Source of the DNA: Aestuariivivens sediminicola
GTDB lineage: Bacteria > Bacteroidota > Bacteroidia > Flavobacteriales > Flavobacteriaceae
Reading direction: 5' to 3'
Assembly (NCBI RefSeq): GCF_022662015.1
Contig: NZ_JAKMCM010000002.1
Location: forward strand, 248,001-312,000
Length of the DNA stretch: 64,000 bases
The notes under the pieces are model-generated. The model searched no databases. It had not been told where the DNA came from and saw nothing but the letters and a program-made list of their open reading frames with translations. Each line of letters begins with the position of its first letter. The first letter of the stretch is position 1. A program made the position numbers and the translations under genes. This document shows positions 15,704 to 23,220 of the stretch, one piece after another.

Positions 15704-16660
15704 ATGCAAATAGAATTAAATGAAATATGGCATAACAAAGAAAAATCTTGGATTAAGTCTTTAAAGAAGACTTATCTAGAAGAAAAAGACGTATTGGTTA
15801 AGGTCATTTATTCCATGATCAGTCTGGGTACCGAAAGAACGATTATCACTCAAAATTTTTCAAATGAATTGTCAGAACAAATGGCAGTACCATATATGAA
15901 AGGCAGTCTAATGGATGCCTTCACCTATGGTTACTCCGTGGTAGGCGAAGTGATTAGTGGGCCAGAGTTCTGGATTGGGAAAAACGTTCATTTAATGCAC
16001 CCTCATCAGGATTTTATTATTGTTTCAGAAGACGATTTAGTAGAAGTCCCAGAAGGGATTAATCTTAAGTCCGCTACCTTAGCCAGTAATTTGGAAACTG
16101 CAGTAAATGCTATTTGGGATTCTGAAGTTGCTATTGGAGATAAAGTATTAGTATTTGGATACGGTTTAATAGGAGGCCTAATTGCTGCCCTGGTGAATCA
16201 AATACCCGGGGTCAATATTGAGGTTGCTGAAACAAATAATCACCGTAAGGGGTTACATCTTGCACATGGTCTTCCTGAAAGATCAATGAATGACTATGAT
16301 ATCATATTTAATTCTACTTGTGACCAAAAAGCACTTCAAGAGGCATTATCCTTATCTAGACATGAAGGAAAAATAATCGAGTTGAGTTGGTATGGTAGCA
16401 GGAATACGACTTTAAATTTAGGTTCGGAATTTCATTATGGAAGAAAGCAAGTCATTTCATCACAGGTGAGTCAAATACCGCATAAAAAATTACCAGTCTG
16501 GAATTATACAAAACGAAAACAATTGGTATTTGACTTGATTGCTGAAATAGATTTTTCCTATCTATTGGATAACGAAATTAATTTTAAAGACACTCCTGAG
16601 TTTTACAAACAGTTACGGAGAAATGAAATAAAAAATTTAAGTACAATCATTTGTTATTAA
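15704..16660 (+). CDS. MDR-type dehydrogenase (zinc-binding alcohol dehydrogenase-like)
   Basis: 318 residues of the medium-chain dehydrogenase superfamily, shorter than the usual 340-350. An N-terminal GroES-like part contains MISLGTERTII, and the Rossmann nucleotide site is FGYGLIGGLIAA near 153-164. The C-terminal ELSWYGSRNTTLNLGSEFH is characteristic of this subfamily. The classical catalytic zinc ligands (Cys in the GxCHSD region) are not evident: the equivalent place reads SLGTERT and, later, MHPHQDF. It starts one base after the preceding stop. The likely role is oxidation or reduction of the ribityl or pterin intermediate; the substrate is unknown. Confidence 0.75.
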   Translation: MQIELNEIWHNKEKSWIKSLKKTYLEEKDVLVKVIYSMISLGTERTIITQNFSNELSEQMAVPYMKGSLMDAFTYGYSVVGEVISGPEFWIGKNVHLMHPHQDFIIVSEDDLVEVPEGINLKSATLASNLETAVNAIWDSEVAIGDKVLVFGYGLIGGLIAALVNQIPGVNIEVAETNNHRKGLHLAHGLPERSMNDYDIIFNSTCDQKALQEALSLSRHEGKIIELSWYGSRNTTLNLGSEFHYGRKQVISSQVSQIPHKKLPVWNYTKRKQLVFDLIAEIDFSYLLDNEINFKDTPEFYKQLRRNEIKNLSTIICY

Positions 16661-16669
16661 TTATTTATT

Positions 16670-17035
16670 ATGTTTAGTGTAAAAGTTACTGATCATATTA
16701 TGATCGCTCATTCACTTCCAGATCCTTTTTTCGGTGCAGCTCAAAATATGCACGGAGCTACTTATGTTACAGAGGTAACGTTCATGAGCGAAAAGTTAAA
16801 CAGTAAAAATGTAGTTATAGATATAGGTGAAGCATCATTAATTACTAAAAACGTCTTAAGCGAACTAGCTTATAAAAACCTGGATGAATTACCACAGTTT
16901 AAAGGCATATTAACAACTACGGAGTATCTTGCGCAATACATTCATGGGGAAATTAAGAAAAAGATTAATAATAATTTAAAGCTAAAAGTAGAATTATTGG
17001 AATCTCATGTGGCTTCAGCTAGTTATGAAAGTTAA
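16670..17035 (+). CDS. 6-pyruvoyl-tetrahydropterin synthase/QueD homologue with altered active site
   Basis: 121 residues of the T-fold PTPS/QueD (COG0720) family. Conserved parts: HIMIAHS at 9-15 with zinc ligand His14, His28 in NMHGATY, VIDIGEASLITK corresponding to the family VIDFxxLK, TTTEYLAQYI, and the C-terminal Glu of LLESHVASASY. The usual HGH pair is HGA (Ala30), so one of three zinc histidines is missing, and the catalytic Cys four residues before His28 is Ala24. It is therefore unlikely to perform the standard PTPS or QueD reaction and may bind or modify a related pterin/pyrimidine made by its neighbours. Confidence 0.82.
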   Translation: MFSVKVTDHIMIAHSLPDPFFGAAQNMHGATYVTEVTFMSEKLNSKNVVIDIGEASLITKNVLSELAYKNLDELPQFKGILTTTEYLAQYIHGEIKKKINNNLKLKVELLESHVASASYES

Positions 17036-17037
17036 TT

Positions 17038-18033
17038 ATGAGACATAAGCTGGTCATATTAACTACTCGTTTTGGAACAAATTTTTCAGGGGGTGCAAAA
17101 GCAACTTGCGAGGTGTTCTCGAGAATTCAAAACCAATTTGAAAGTATAACTGTTTTGGGTACTGAAATTGGAAATCATCAAATCAAAAATGTTAAATTCA
17201 TAAAAACAAATTATTGGATTGATGCTTTATTTAAAATAATGAGATTAAAGGACGATTGCACTATTTTTTATGGAGATTTCTATAATGCTTTTTTGTTAGG
17301 AGTAGCACAAGCGCCTTTTGTGTTTACCTATCACGATAATTGGCCAGAATTGTCTAAACTAAATACTAAATCATATTTTCAAAACTTGTTTTTTAACACT
17401 GTTTACACTTATATTTTTAAAAAAGCCAAAGCGTTAGTTGCTGTTTCCAATTTTAAGAGAATTAACTTAATCCAATACGAAGAAAAATTACATTTCATAT
17501 CTAATGGATTTAGCCGAGGGAATCAAGAATGTATAAAAGAGCATAAATCAAGACAGGTTTTGATGGTTGGAAACATAGATGAACGCAAGTATAATCTTGC
17601 AATTAAACTTTTCGATTTATTAAAAGTTCACGATGGAATTTCAATTGACATTTATGGTCATATTGTAAATAAAGATTTGGCCAAAAAGTTAAAGAGTTAT
17701 CCTTTTGTAGAAATTAAAGGTTTTGTTGAGAATGTGCCATATAGTGCATATAAGTTATTGTTGCATACCTCCTTTTCTGAAAGTTTTGGGTTGGTCTTTT
17801 ACGAATCAATATATAATGAAACACCTGTGCTTACCTTCAACACAGGGGGAGCACCAGAGATTATTTCGACTGAAAATGGTCGAATGGTAGATGCTTTTAA
17901 TATTAAAGATATGTATCGGGTCCTTAAGGAGATGCTGGCAAACCCATTTAAAGCGAATTCGCAAACTGTTGATTCTTATTCTTGGGATCGCGCCAGTTCA
18001 AATTATTTAAAGCTATTTCAATATGTGGATTAG
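17038..18033 (+). CDS. GT4-family glycosyltransferase
   Basis: 331 residues with a GT-B fold. The N-terminal Rossmann half begins LVILTTRFGTNFSGGAK. The C-terminal nucleotide-sugar half carries VLMVGNIDERKYNLAI and the retaining GT4 motif SFSESFGLVFYESI (EX7E type), followed by GGAPEII. It has no membrane segment, so it acts at the cytoplasmic side. It starts 3 bp after the PTPS-like gene. Donor and acceptor are unknown; context suggests it glycosylates the product of the pyrimidine/pterin genes. Confidence 0.82.
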   Translation: MRHKLVILTTRFGTNFSGGAKATCEVFSRIQNQFESITVLGTEIGNHQIKNVKFIKTNYWIDALFKIMRLKDDCTIFYGDFYNAFLLGVAQAPFVFTYHDNWPELSKLNTKSYFQNLFFNTVYTYIFKKAKALVAVSNFKRINLIQYEEKLHFISNGFSRGNQECIKEHKSRQVLMVGNIDERKYNLAIKLFDLLKVHDGISIDIYGHIVNKDLAKKLKSYPFVEIKGFVENVPYSAYKLLLHTSFSESFGLVFYESIYNETPVLTFNTGGAPEIISTENGRMVDAFNIKDMYRVLKEMLANPFKANSQTVDSYSWDRASSNYLKLFQYVD

Positions 18034-18583
18034 TGTAATCATTATTTGCATTTATTTTTCGTTCGTCCTTGATTTATTGGTTTTACCTATACCTAGCGAG
18101 GCCTCTACGGTTTCTATAATTTCTTCTGAAAAGGCTTTTTTTTCATTAAAGTCACTAAGATCGCTGTTTGGATTCCTAATCAGCCTGCTCTTTTACTTAT
18201 CACCACTGTTTATTTCTATTCTTTTCTTGTTGAATTCAAATATTGAAATAATGCCTTTTCACATTGTTGTTACAGGGGTTTTTATTGCTATTTTGGGTCG
18301 CGTAATATCTGTTAAAGGGACAATAACATTGAGAAAAAACTATGGAAAATCTTTAGTGGAATCTGCAATTTTTAAGCTTAGCAGAAACCCTATAACAATA
18401 GGAATGCATTTAACTATATTTGGTTTATTGCTTTGCTTTAAATTTTGGCTGTTATGGATTATTTTTCCTCTTTACCTCTGGATTTTTCATGGAAAAATCA
18501 TAATGGAAGAGACTTTTTTGGAAAGTAAATATGGAAATGAGTATTTGCGATATAAGGAAAAAACACCAAGGTACTTATGGTAG
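18023..18583 (+). CDS. ICMT/PEMT-like membrane methyltransferase
   Basis: 186 residues with about four membrane helices. The C-terminal third has the isoprenylcysteine-carboxyl/phospholipid methyltransferase pattern: KLSRNPITIGMHLTIFG, the SAM-binding NP element, then EETFLESKYGNEYLRYKEKTPRYL. It overlaps the glycosyltransferase by 11 bp. Members methylate membrane-associated substrates, which hints that the cluster product, or its precursor, is lipophilic or lipid-linked. The reaction itself is not predictable from sequence. Confidence 0.78.
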   Translation: MWISVIIICIYFSFVLDLLVLPIPSEASTVSIISSEKAFFSLKSLRSLFGFLISLLFYLSPLFISILFLLNSNIEIMPFHIVVTGVFIAILGRVISVKGTITLRKNYGKSLVESAIFKLSRNPITIGMHLTIFGLLLCFKFWLLWIIFPLYLWIFHGKIIMEETFLESKYGNEYLRYKEKTPRYLW

Positions 18584-19275
18584 TAAATAGGGAGCAAGAG
18601 CAAATCAAAACTTGGTTTGACAATATTTATAAAACAAGAGGTTTAAGATACTTACGACCGCTAAGGGCTTATGAAATTTTTGTGACAATATTGAATCCAA
18701 AACCTAAAAGTAAGCATTTAGATGTGGCCTGCGGTCTTGGCTTAATGTTAAAGGTTCTTGAAGATAAGGATGTAACATGTTATGGCATTGATCTTTCTGA
18801 AGTTGCTGTAGAAGGTTGCCGAAAATTATGTCCGAGCGCACATATCACCCATGGTAATGCCGAAAAGTTACCTTACAAGGATAACACTTTTGATTCCTTA
18901 ACTTGTTTAGGTTCTCTTGAAAGAATGATAGATAGAGAACAAGTTCTCTCAGAACAATTGAGAGTAACAAAAAAAGGGGCGGACATTTGTTATATGGTAA
19001 GAAATTCAGAGAATTTTACATGGCGCTTTTTACTTAAACCATTGAAATTATATAACAGAAAGGGGCATCAGGATGCCCTGAACTTTAAACAATGGAAAAC
19101 GCTATTCGAAAATGCTGGTTTAAAAATTGTAAAAGTTTATCCTGATCATTGGCCTTATTACAGGATGATGCATATTTTAAAGCCTTGGAAAAAAATAAAC
19201 ACAGGCAAAATTATAAAATTTCCAATGCGTATTTCTTATGCCTATGAGTTTATTTTTCATCTGAAGAAACAATGA
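18577..19275 (+). CDS. Class I SAM-dependent methyltransferase
   Basis: 232 residues. Motif I HLDVACGLGLMLKVLE (near 49-64), the acidic IDLSE after beta-2 and HGNAEKLPYKDNTFDSLTCLGSLE (motif II-III) show a Methyltransf_11 fold. It is soluble. It overlaps the preceding gene by 7 bp and the next by 4 bp (ATGA), so it belongs firmly to the operon. The substrate is unknown; a small molecule made by the neighbours is the natural candidate. Confidence 0.82.
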   Translation: MVVNREQEQIKTWFDNIYKTRGLRYLRPLRAYEIFVTILNPKPKSKHLDVACGLGLMLKVLEDKDVTCYGIDLSEVAVEGCRKLCPSAHITHGNAEKLPYKDNTFDSLTCLGSLERMIDREQVLSEQLRVTKKGADICYMVRNSENFTWRFLLKPLKLYNRKGHQDALNFKQWKTLFENAGLKIVKVYPDHWPYYRMMHILKPWKKINTGKIIKFPMRISYAYEFIFHLKKQ

Positions 19276-20078
19276 GTAAAATAGCCGAGATATATGATAC
19301 TTTATTTACATTCGAAATTTTCTCAAAAAAGGAAGCCTACCCTATTCATAAGCGTATAGAATTTGTTGAAGATAATTGTACAGACATCGCGGACTGGATT
19401 TTAAAAAAAGAACTTTGTCCTGCGGGGTCGTCTGTATTAGATGTAGGATGCGGTACTGGAAATACACTTTTTAAATTGGCTAAATTTAAGCAAGCTGTTG
19501 GCCTTGGTATCTCTATAAGTGAAAAGGAAATTGAGTTTGCAAATTCTCAATTGAAAAAACTAAATTTAACCTCTTCAATTAAGTTTCATAATCAGAGCTT
19601 TGATGAACCAATTAATCATGAAAAATTTGACATCATCATAGCCATTGAATCCTTAAAACATAGTACGAATTATTCAAAAACACTCAAAAATTTATTAAAA
19701 GCTTCGCATCAGGATACCGTATTTATCATTGCAGATGATTTTATTATTCACCCTTCTGCCGAGAGTAAACAACAAATGGTATTGTGGAATGCCCCATCGT
19801 TGTTCTCCGTCCCTATATTTAAGGAACTTATGGAACAAGAAGGTCTAAATATTATTAACCTTTATTTCTTTACAGATAAAGTGAATATAAAATCGAAATT
19901 CGTTTTAATAATTTTAATTTTCTTATTTAAATTTTTAAGGAAAATAGTTACTAAAAGTGTTAAAACTCTTGTAGAAACTTATCTTGGGGCGTTACTGCTT
20001 GAAAGGCTCTATCAAAAAAAACAGATGGACTATTGTATTATAGTAGCAGGGAGAAACGATATTGACTTTTACAATTAA
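19272..20078 (+). CDS. Class I SAM-dependent methyltransferase, last gene of the operon
   Basis: 268 residues. SAM motif I SVLDVGCGTGNTLFKLAKF and the FDIIIAIESLKHS segment resemble cyclopropane-synthase/UbiE-like methyltransferases that act on lipids or small molecules (DUF family Methyltransf_11/25). A hydrophobic stretch near residue 215 (FVLIILIFLFKFL) may dock it on the membrane. The start ATG overlaps the preceding stop. No terminator is obvious after it; the next genes run towards it on the other strand. Confidence 0.8.
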   Translation: MSKIAEIYDTLFTFEIFSKKEAYPIHKRIEFVEDNCTDIADWILKKELCPAGSSVLDVGCGTGNTLFKLAKFKQAVGLGISISEKEIEFANSQLKKLNLTSSIKFHNQSFDEPINHEKFDIIIAIESLKHSTNYSKTLKNLLKASHQDTVFIIADDFIIHPSAESKQQMVLWNAPSLFSVPIFKELMEQEGLNIINLYFFTDKVNIKSKFVLIILIFLFKFLRKIVTKSVKTLVETYLGALLLERLYQKKQMDYCIIVAGRNDIDFYN

Positions 20079-20358
20079 TTAAGTTTATTTCAATAAGAGC
20101 TTTTTAATAAATAATTTCTTATCAGAGCATATTGTTAGCCTCAATAGCATTAACTTTACTTTAGGTCGTCATTATTGTGAAATATAATAATTAAGCGAAT
20201 TAAGTGTGTTAATTTTAAATCGTATTTAAATCGTACTCCTCAATTAAATAAAGCTTCAACTTTATTTTGCTTGGAATATTAAATTAACTGCCCTTTTAAT
20301 ACGCATTTAATTTTTTCTTATTTTGAAATATTTTTTCATTTACCTATGTAACATTATA

Positions 20359-21090
20359 TCACTTTGTACGTGATTTTATTTTGTTGATTAAGTAAGAACT
20401 AGCAAAAGATAGCATTATTAACACCCCTGATATATTTATAATGATATCACTAATTAAAGAATTTACAACAAACGGAAGTAATAGGGCTAAAAAGAAACAC
20501 ACGGCAATAGTGGCTCTTATTATTTTGGGAAGCATTTCTTTTTTACTTTTTAAAGGATGAACATAAAGTATCCATGCATAAATATACCGGAAACTAGCAG
20601 GTAAAACAATCCAAAAGGAGATCTTAAAATTAATAACATGAATACAAGTTAATATAAGAACCATTAAGGCATCTATCTCCATATCGAGTATACCACCCTG
20701 CTTGGTGACACTGTTAAGTTTTCTTGCTACAAAACCATCGATGCCATCCAATATTATGGCGATCAAAAAAAACAAAAAGAGTTGTAAATCTTTAAGTAAT
20801 GGAAAAATTCCAAGTAAAGTGATTATAATGAGTAATCTTAGAATGCTAATCCAGTTAGCATAACCATAAATAAACGGGAGGTTTGGCAAAACACTTATAA
20901 TTTTAAATAAGTATATACCGAAAATTATAACACAGAGTAAGCTCCAAATAACTGAAGAACCATTCAGATAGGTGATAATAAACCCTGTAAGATGTATTAA
21001 ACCACTTATTAGAATCCACCTTTCATAGAACTTATCAAAATTGAAGCCCATCTGGTTCATATTTGGGGATGTTTGCATAAGATTTAGCAT
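20359..21090 (-). CDS. CDP-alcohol phosphatidyltransferase
   Basis: Up to 243 residues with six membrane helices and a perfect family motif: DG-x2-AR-x8-G-x3-D-x3-D (DGFVARKLNSVTKQGGILDM... then EID). It transfers a phosphoalcohol from a CDP-alcohol to a second alcohol in the membrane. The first 56 bp overlap the preceding gene; internal ATG codons at residues 5, 11 and 14 are possible starts (the last gives MGFNFDKFYERW). Convergent with the ribA-like operon, and probably part of the same system because it is cotranscribed with the phosphotransferase next to it. Confidence 0.82.
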   Translation of the reverse strand: MLNLMQTSPNMNQMGFNFDKFYERWILISGLIHLTGFIITYLNGSSVIWSLLCVIIFGIYLFKIISVLPNLPFIYGYANWISILRLLIIITLLGIFPLLKDLQLFLFFLIAIILDGIDGFVARKLNSVTKQGGILDMEIDALMVLILTCIHVINFKISFWIVLPASFRYIYAWILYVHPLKSKKEMLPKIIRATIAVCFFLALLLPFVVNSLISDIIINISGVLIMLSFASSYLINKIKSRTK

Positions 21091-22750
21091 AATTTTTACA
21101 AAATGCTCTTAAAAATATAGAATAGAACGCTTCATGTTTTATGCTCTTTGTCGCATTTGACAATTCTTCAACAAAATTAAACGCTTTAAACTCATTTAAG
21201 AATTTGTGATTTTTAGAAATAATATGAACAGGTGTTTTTAAACCATCAGAGCTCGGATTACTTAAAATTGGTGGCTGATGATCTCCAAAAACAATAAATA
21301 TATCATCATTATTATCACTATCAGAAATAAACCTTTGTAGATTCATAATCTGATAGTTTATGGCTTGGGCATAGTCGTCTAAACTTGGGTATTTTAGAAA
21401 TCCTTTGTGTTCATGAATACTTCCATTGGTATGGTTCAGGGTTCTCCAGTCATCAACTAATTCAACTTTGGGAAAAGGTGAATGAGAACTTTTGGTTAAA
21501 TAAAAGAATGTGTAAGGTTTTTTATTTTCCTTTTTTATTATATCCATAGTGAAATTCATAGAGTATTGGTCCGGGGCAGCAGCGCCGAAACCATATTTGT
21601 CACCTGTATATTGAATATCCTTATTCAAAATCCAGCGATCAATACTATACATCTTTCGCATGGCCTCATATGGTACAGTGATACCATTTATAGGATTTAT
21701 AGGGTTCAGATTATAATTGGTATATCCCATTTTTTTAAACAATTGCATGAATCCATTACTATTACAGAAATGTGGATCATTCAAAAGATTTTCAAATAAT
21801 GTATTATTATCGATTCTATAACCAAAAAGGACTGACGTATATGTAAGCCATGATTGACCTCCGGTCGTCGTAGATTCACTGAAATTTGAAATAGCACCAA
21901 AACCTTTGTCTTTAATTTTTCTTTTAAAGTCTCTTAAAGTTTTATAGGCTTGAATTTGTAATTTTTTTTCGTTGTAAAATAGTGATCCATATGATTCTAC
22001 AAAAATGAAATGTATATTAGGAGCAATATCGTTAAGCTCAATATCAATATTTTCCCTTGCAATCTTATAGTTATTGCCAAATTTTAATTTTGATAACTTA
22101 TAACAATCAAAACTTTTTACAAGGTTAACGAATAATTCTATCGAAGTAAAGTGGTAGCGTAGATAGATGTCATTAGGATAATCTCTATAGCCTTTTTTAA
22201 ATTTATAAACTGAATAAACAACGAGTAAAAATTTGCCAAAACTTATTAAAATAAAGCTTTGAGATAGAGGCATCTCGTAATTACTGATGAGATAAACCTT
22301 AAGTAGCTTATTCAAAAAAAACAGAAACCAAATCGAAATAATAATTCCGACTAAAACCTTAAATTTTGATTCATGCCAGATTATTGCCATACCGTTTTTT
22401 ATCAGCTTTAAGTCATTAAATATAATTGGCTCGGTTTCATATATTTTTCTAAATGAATATTGATAGAAGTTAAAAATTAAAAAAATAAAATAAAGTATGA
22501 GAAGAGGAATTGAAAAATTATGTAAATCAAAAAAACGAGAAATAATAATAATGAAGGATATTTCAACACTGTATCTAAAGAAGTCCAAATTACCTTCAGC
22601 TATTAGCCCAATTTTTTTGTTCTTTAGATTACGGATATAGGGTAAAAACCTACTCTTTCGATAATGCAAAATATAAACAACTAAATAGTTTAAATAATTT
22701 AATACAAGGAAAATTATCCAGAACTTAAATTCAGAAAGTAGTTCAGACAT
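21035..22750 (-). CDS. LTA-synthase-like sulfatase-superfamily membrane protein
   Basis: 571 residues. The first 180 hold about five membrane helices; the rest is an alkaline-phosphatase/sulfatase-fold domain on the outside. Metal and nucleophile region FVESYGSLFY (Ser as candidate nucleophile), the stretch SESTTTGGQSWLT, TKSSHSPF and the metal motif FGDHQPP are present. Such proteins move phosphoglycerol or phosphoethanolamine between lipids and glycans. The nucleophile is usually Thr, so Ser here is notable. The gene overlaps the CDP-alcohol transferase by 56 bp, suggesting the two enzymes share a pathway. Confidence 0.78.
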   Translation of the reverse strand: MSELLSEFKFWIIFLVLNYLNYLVVYILHYRKSRFLPYIRNLKNKKIGLIAEGNLDFFRYSVEISFIIIISRFFDLHNFSIPLLILYFIFLIFNFYQYSFRKIYETEPIIFNDLKLIKNGMAIIWHESKFKVLVGIIISIWFLFFLNKLLKVYLISNYEMPLSQSFILISFGKFLLVVYSVYKFKKGYRDYPNDIYLRYHFTSIELFVNLVKSFDCYKLSKLKFGNNYKIARENIDIELNDIAPNIHFIFVESYGSLFYNEKKLQIQAYKTLRDFKRKIKDKGFGAISNFSESTTTGGQSWLTYTSVLFGYRIDNNTLFENLLNDPHFCNSNGFMQLFKKMGYTNYNLNPINPINGITVPYEAMRKMYSIDRWILNKDIQYTGDKYGFGAAAPDQYSMNFTMDIIKKENKKPYTFFYLTKSSHSPFPKVELVDDWRTLNHTNGSIHEHKGFLKYPSLDDYAQAINYQIMNLQRFISDSDNNDDIFIVFGDHQPPILSNPSSDGLKTPVHIISKNHKFLNEFKAFNFVEELSNATKSIKHEAFYSIFLRAFCKNYAKSYANIPKYEPDGLQF

Positions 22751-23220
22751 ATATTAAAGTAAATTTATTTATGAATTAGATTCAATTAATCCATTGTAGA
22801 TTTAAAATAATGCCAATTTTAAAATAGTTGATCTTGATTTTGTCGAATTTATTAAATAAATCCAAAAAGCTTTCCTTAAATATGAAACAATTCTAATATT
22901 TTGTTCGACAATACATTAATATGTTGTGCATGGAAAAAGCCAAAACTTACGTTTTGGCTTTTTTATTTTAATAAGTTTAACCTAGATATATGTTTGATGA
23001 CATTATCTTGTTTTTCAAACGCTCTGGAATTGCTCCTATATCGGAAGACAGGAGAAGTTTCAGGTTCTTAACTATCTTGAAGAATGTCTTCTTATAAGAA
23101 GCCAAAGTACAGCATATGCTAATTTTATACTGAATCTAACTTTAAATTGACACTGCAATTTTCTAATGGCTCTGAAAAGGGAAACGTATTATTTTGAGTA
23201 ACTTGTAAAAAGTTAACATA
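22751..23220. other. Divergent intergenic region
   Basis: 470 bp between the LTA-synthase-like gene and the heparinase-type lyase. It holds a strong terminator-like hairpin at 22934-22966 and a 35-codon ORF from 22990 (MFDDIILFFKRSGIAPISED) that I cannot support as a gene. No clear TAnnTTTG promoter; TTATTTTG near 23190 is one base off. Confidence 0.5.
22934..22966 (+). terminator. Orphan bidirectional terminator hairpin
   Basis: AAAAAGCCAAAAC (22934-22946), loop TTAC, GTTTTGGCTTTTT (22951-22963), then T-rich sequence. It lies between two divergent genes, so no annotated transcript ends here; a small RNA or a lost gene would explain it. Confidence 0.7.

Noticed and set aside
22990-23097. 35-codon ORF after the orphan terminator
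   Set aside because: It is too short, with no family resemblance or start signal.
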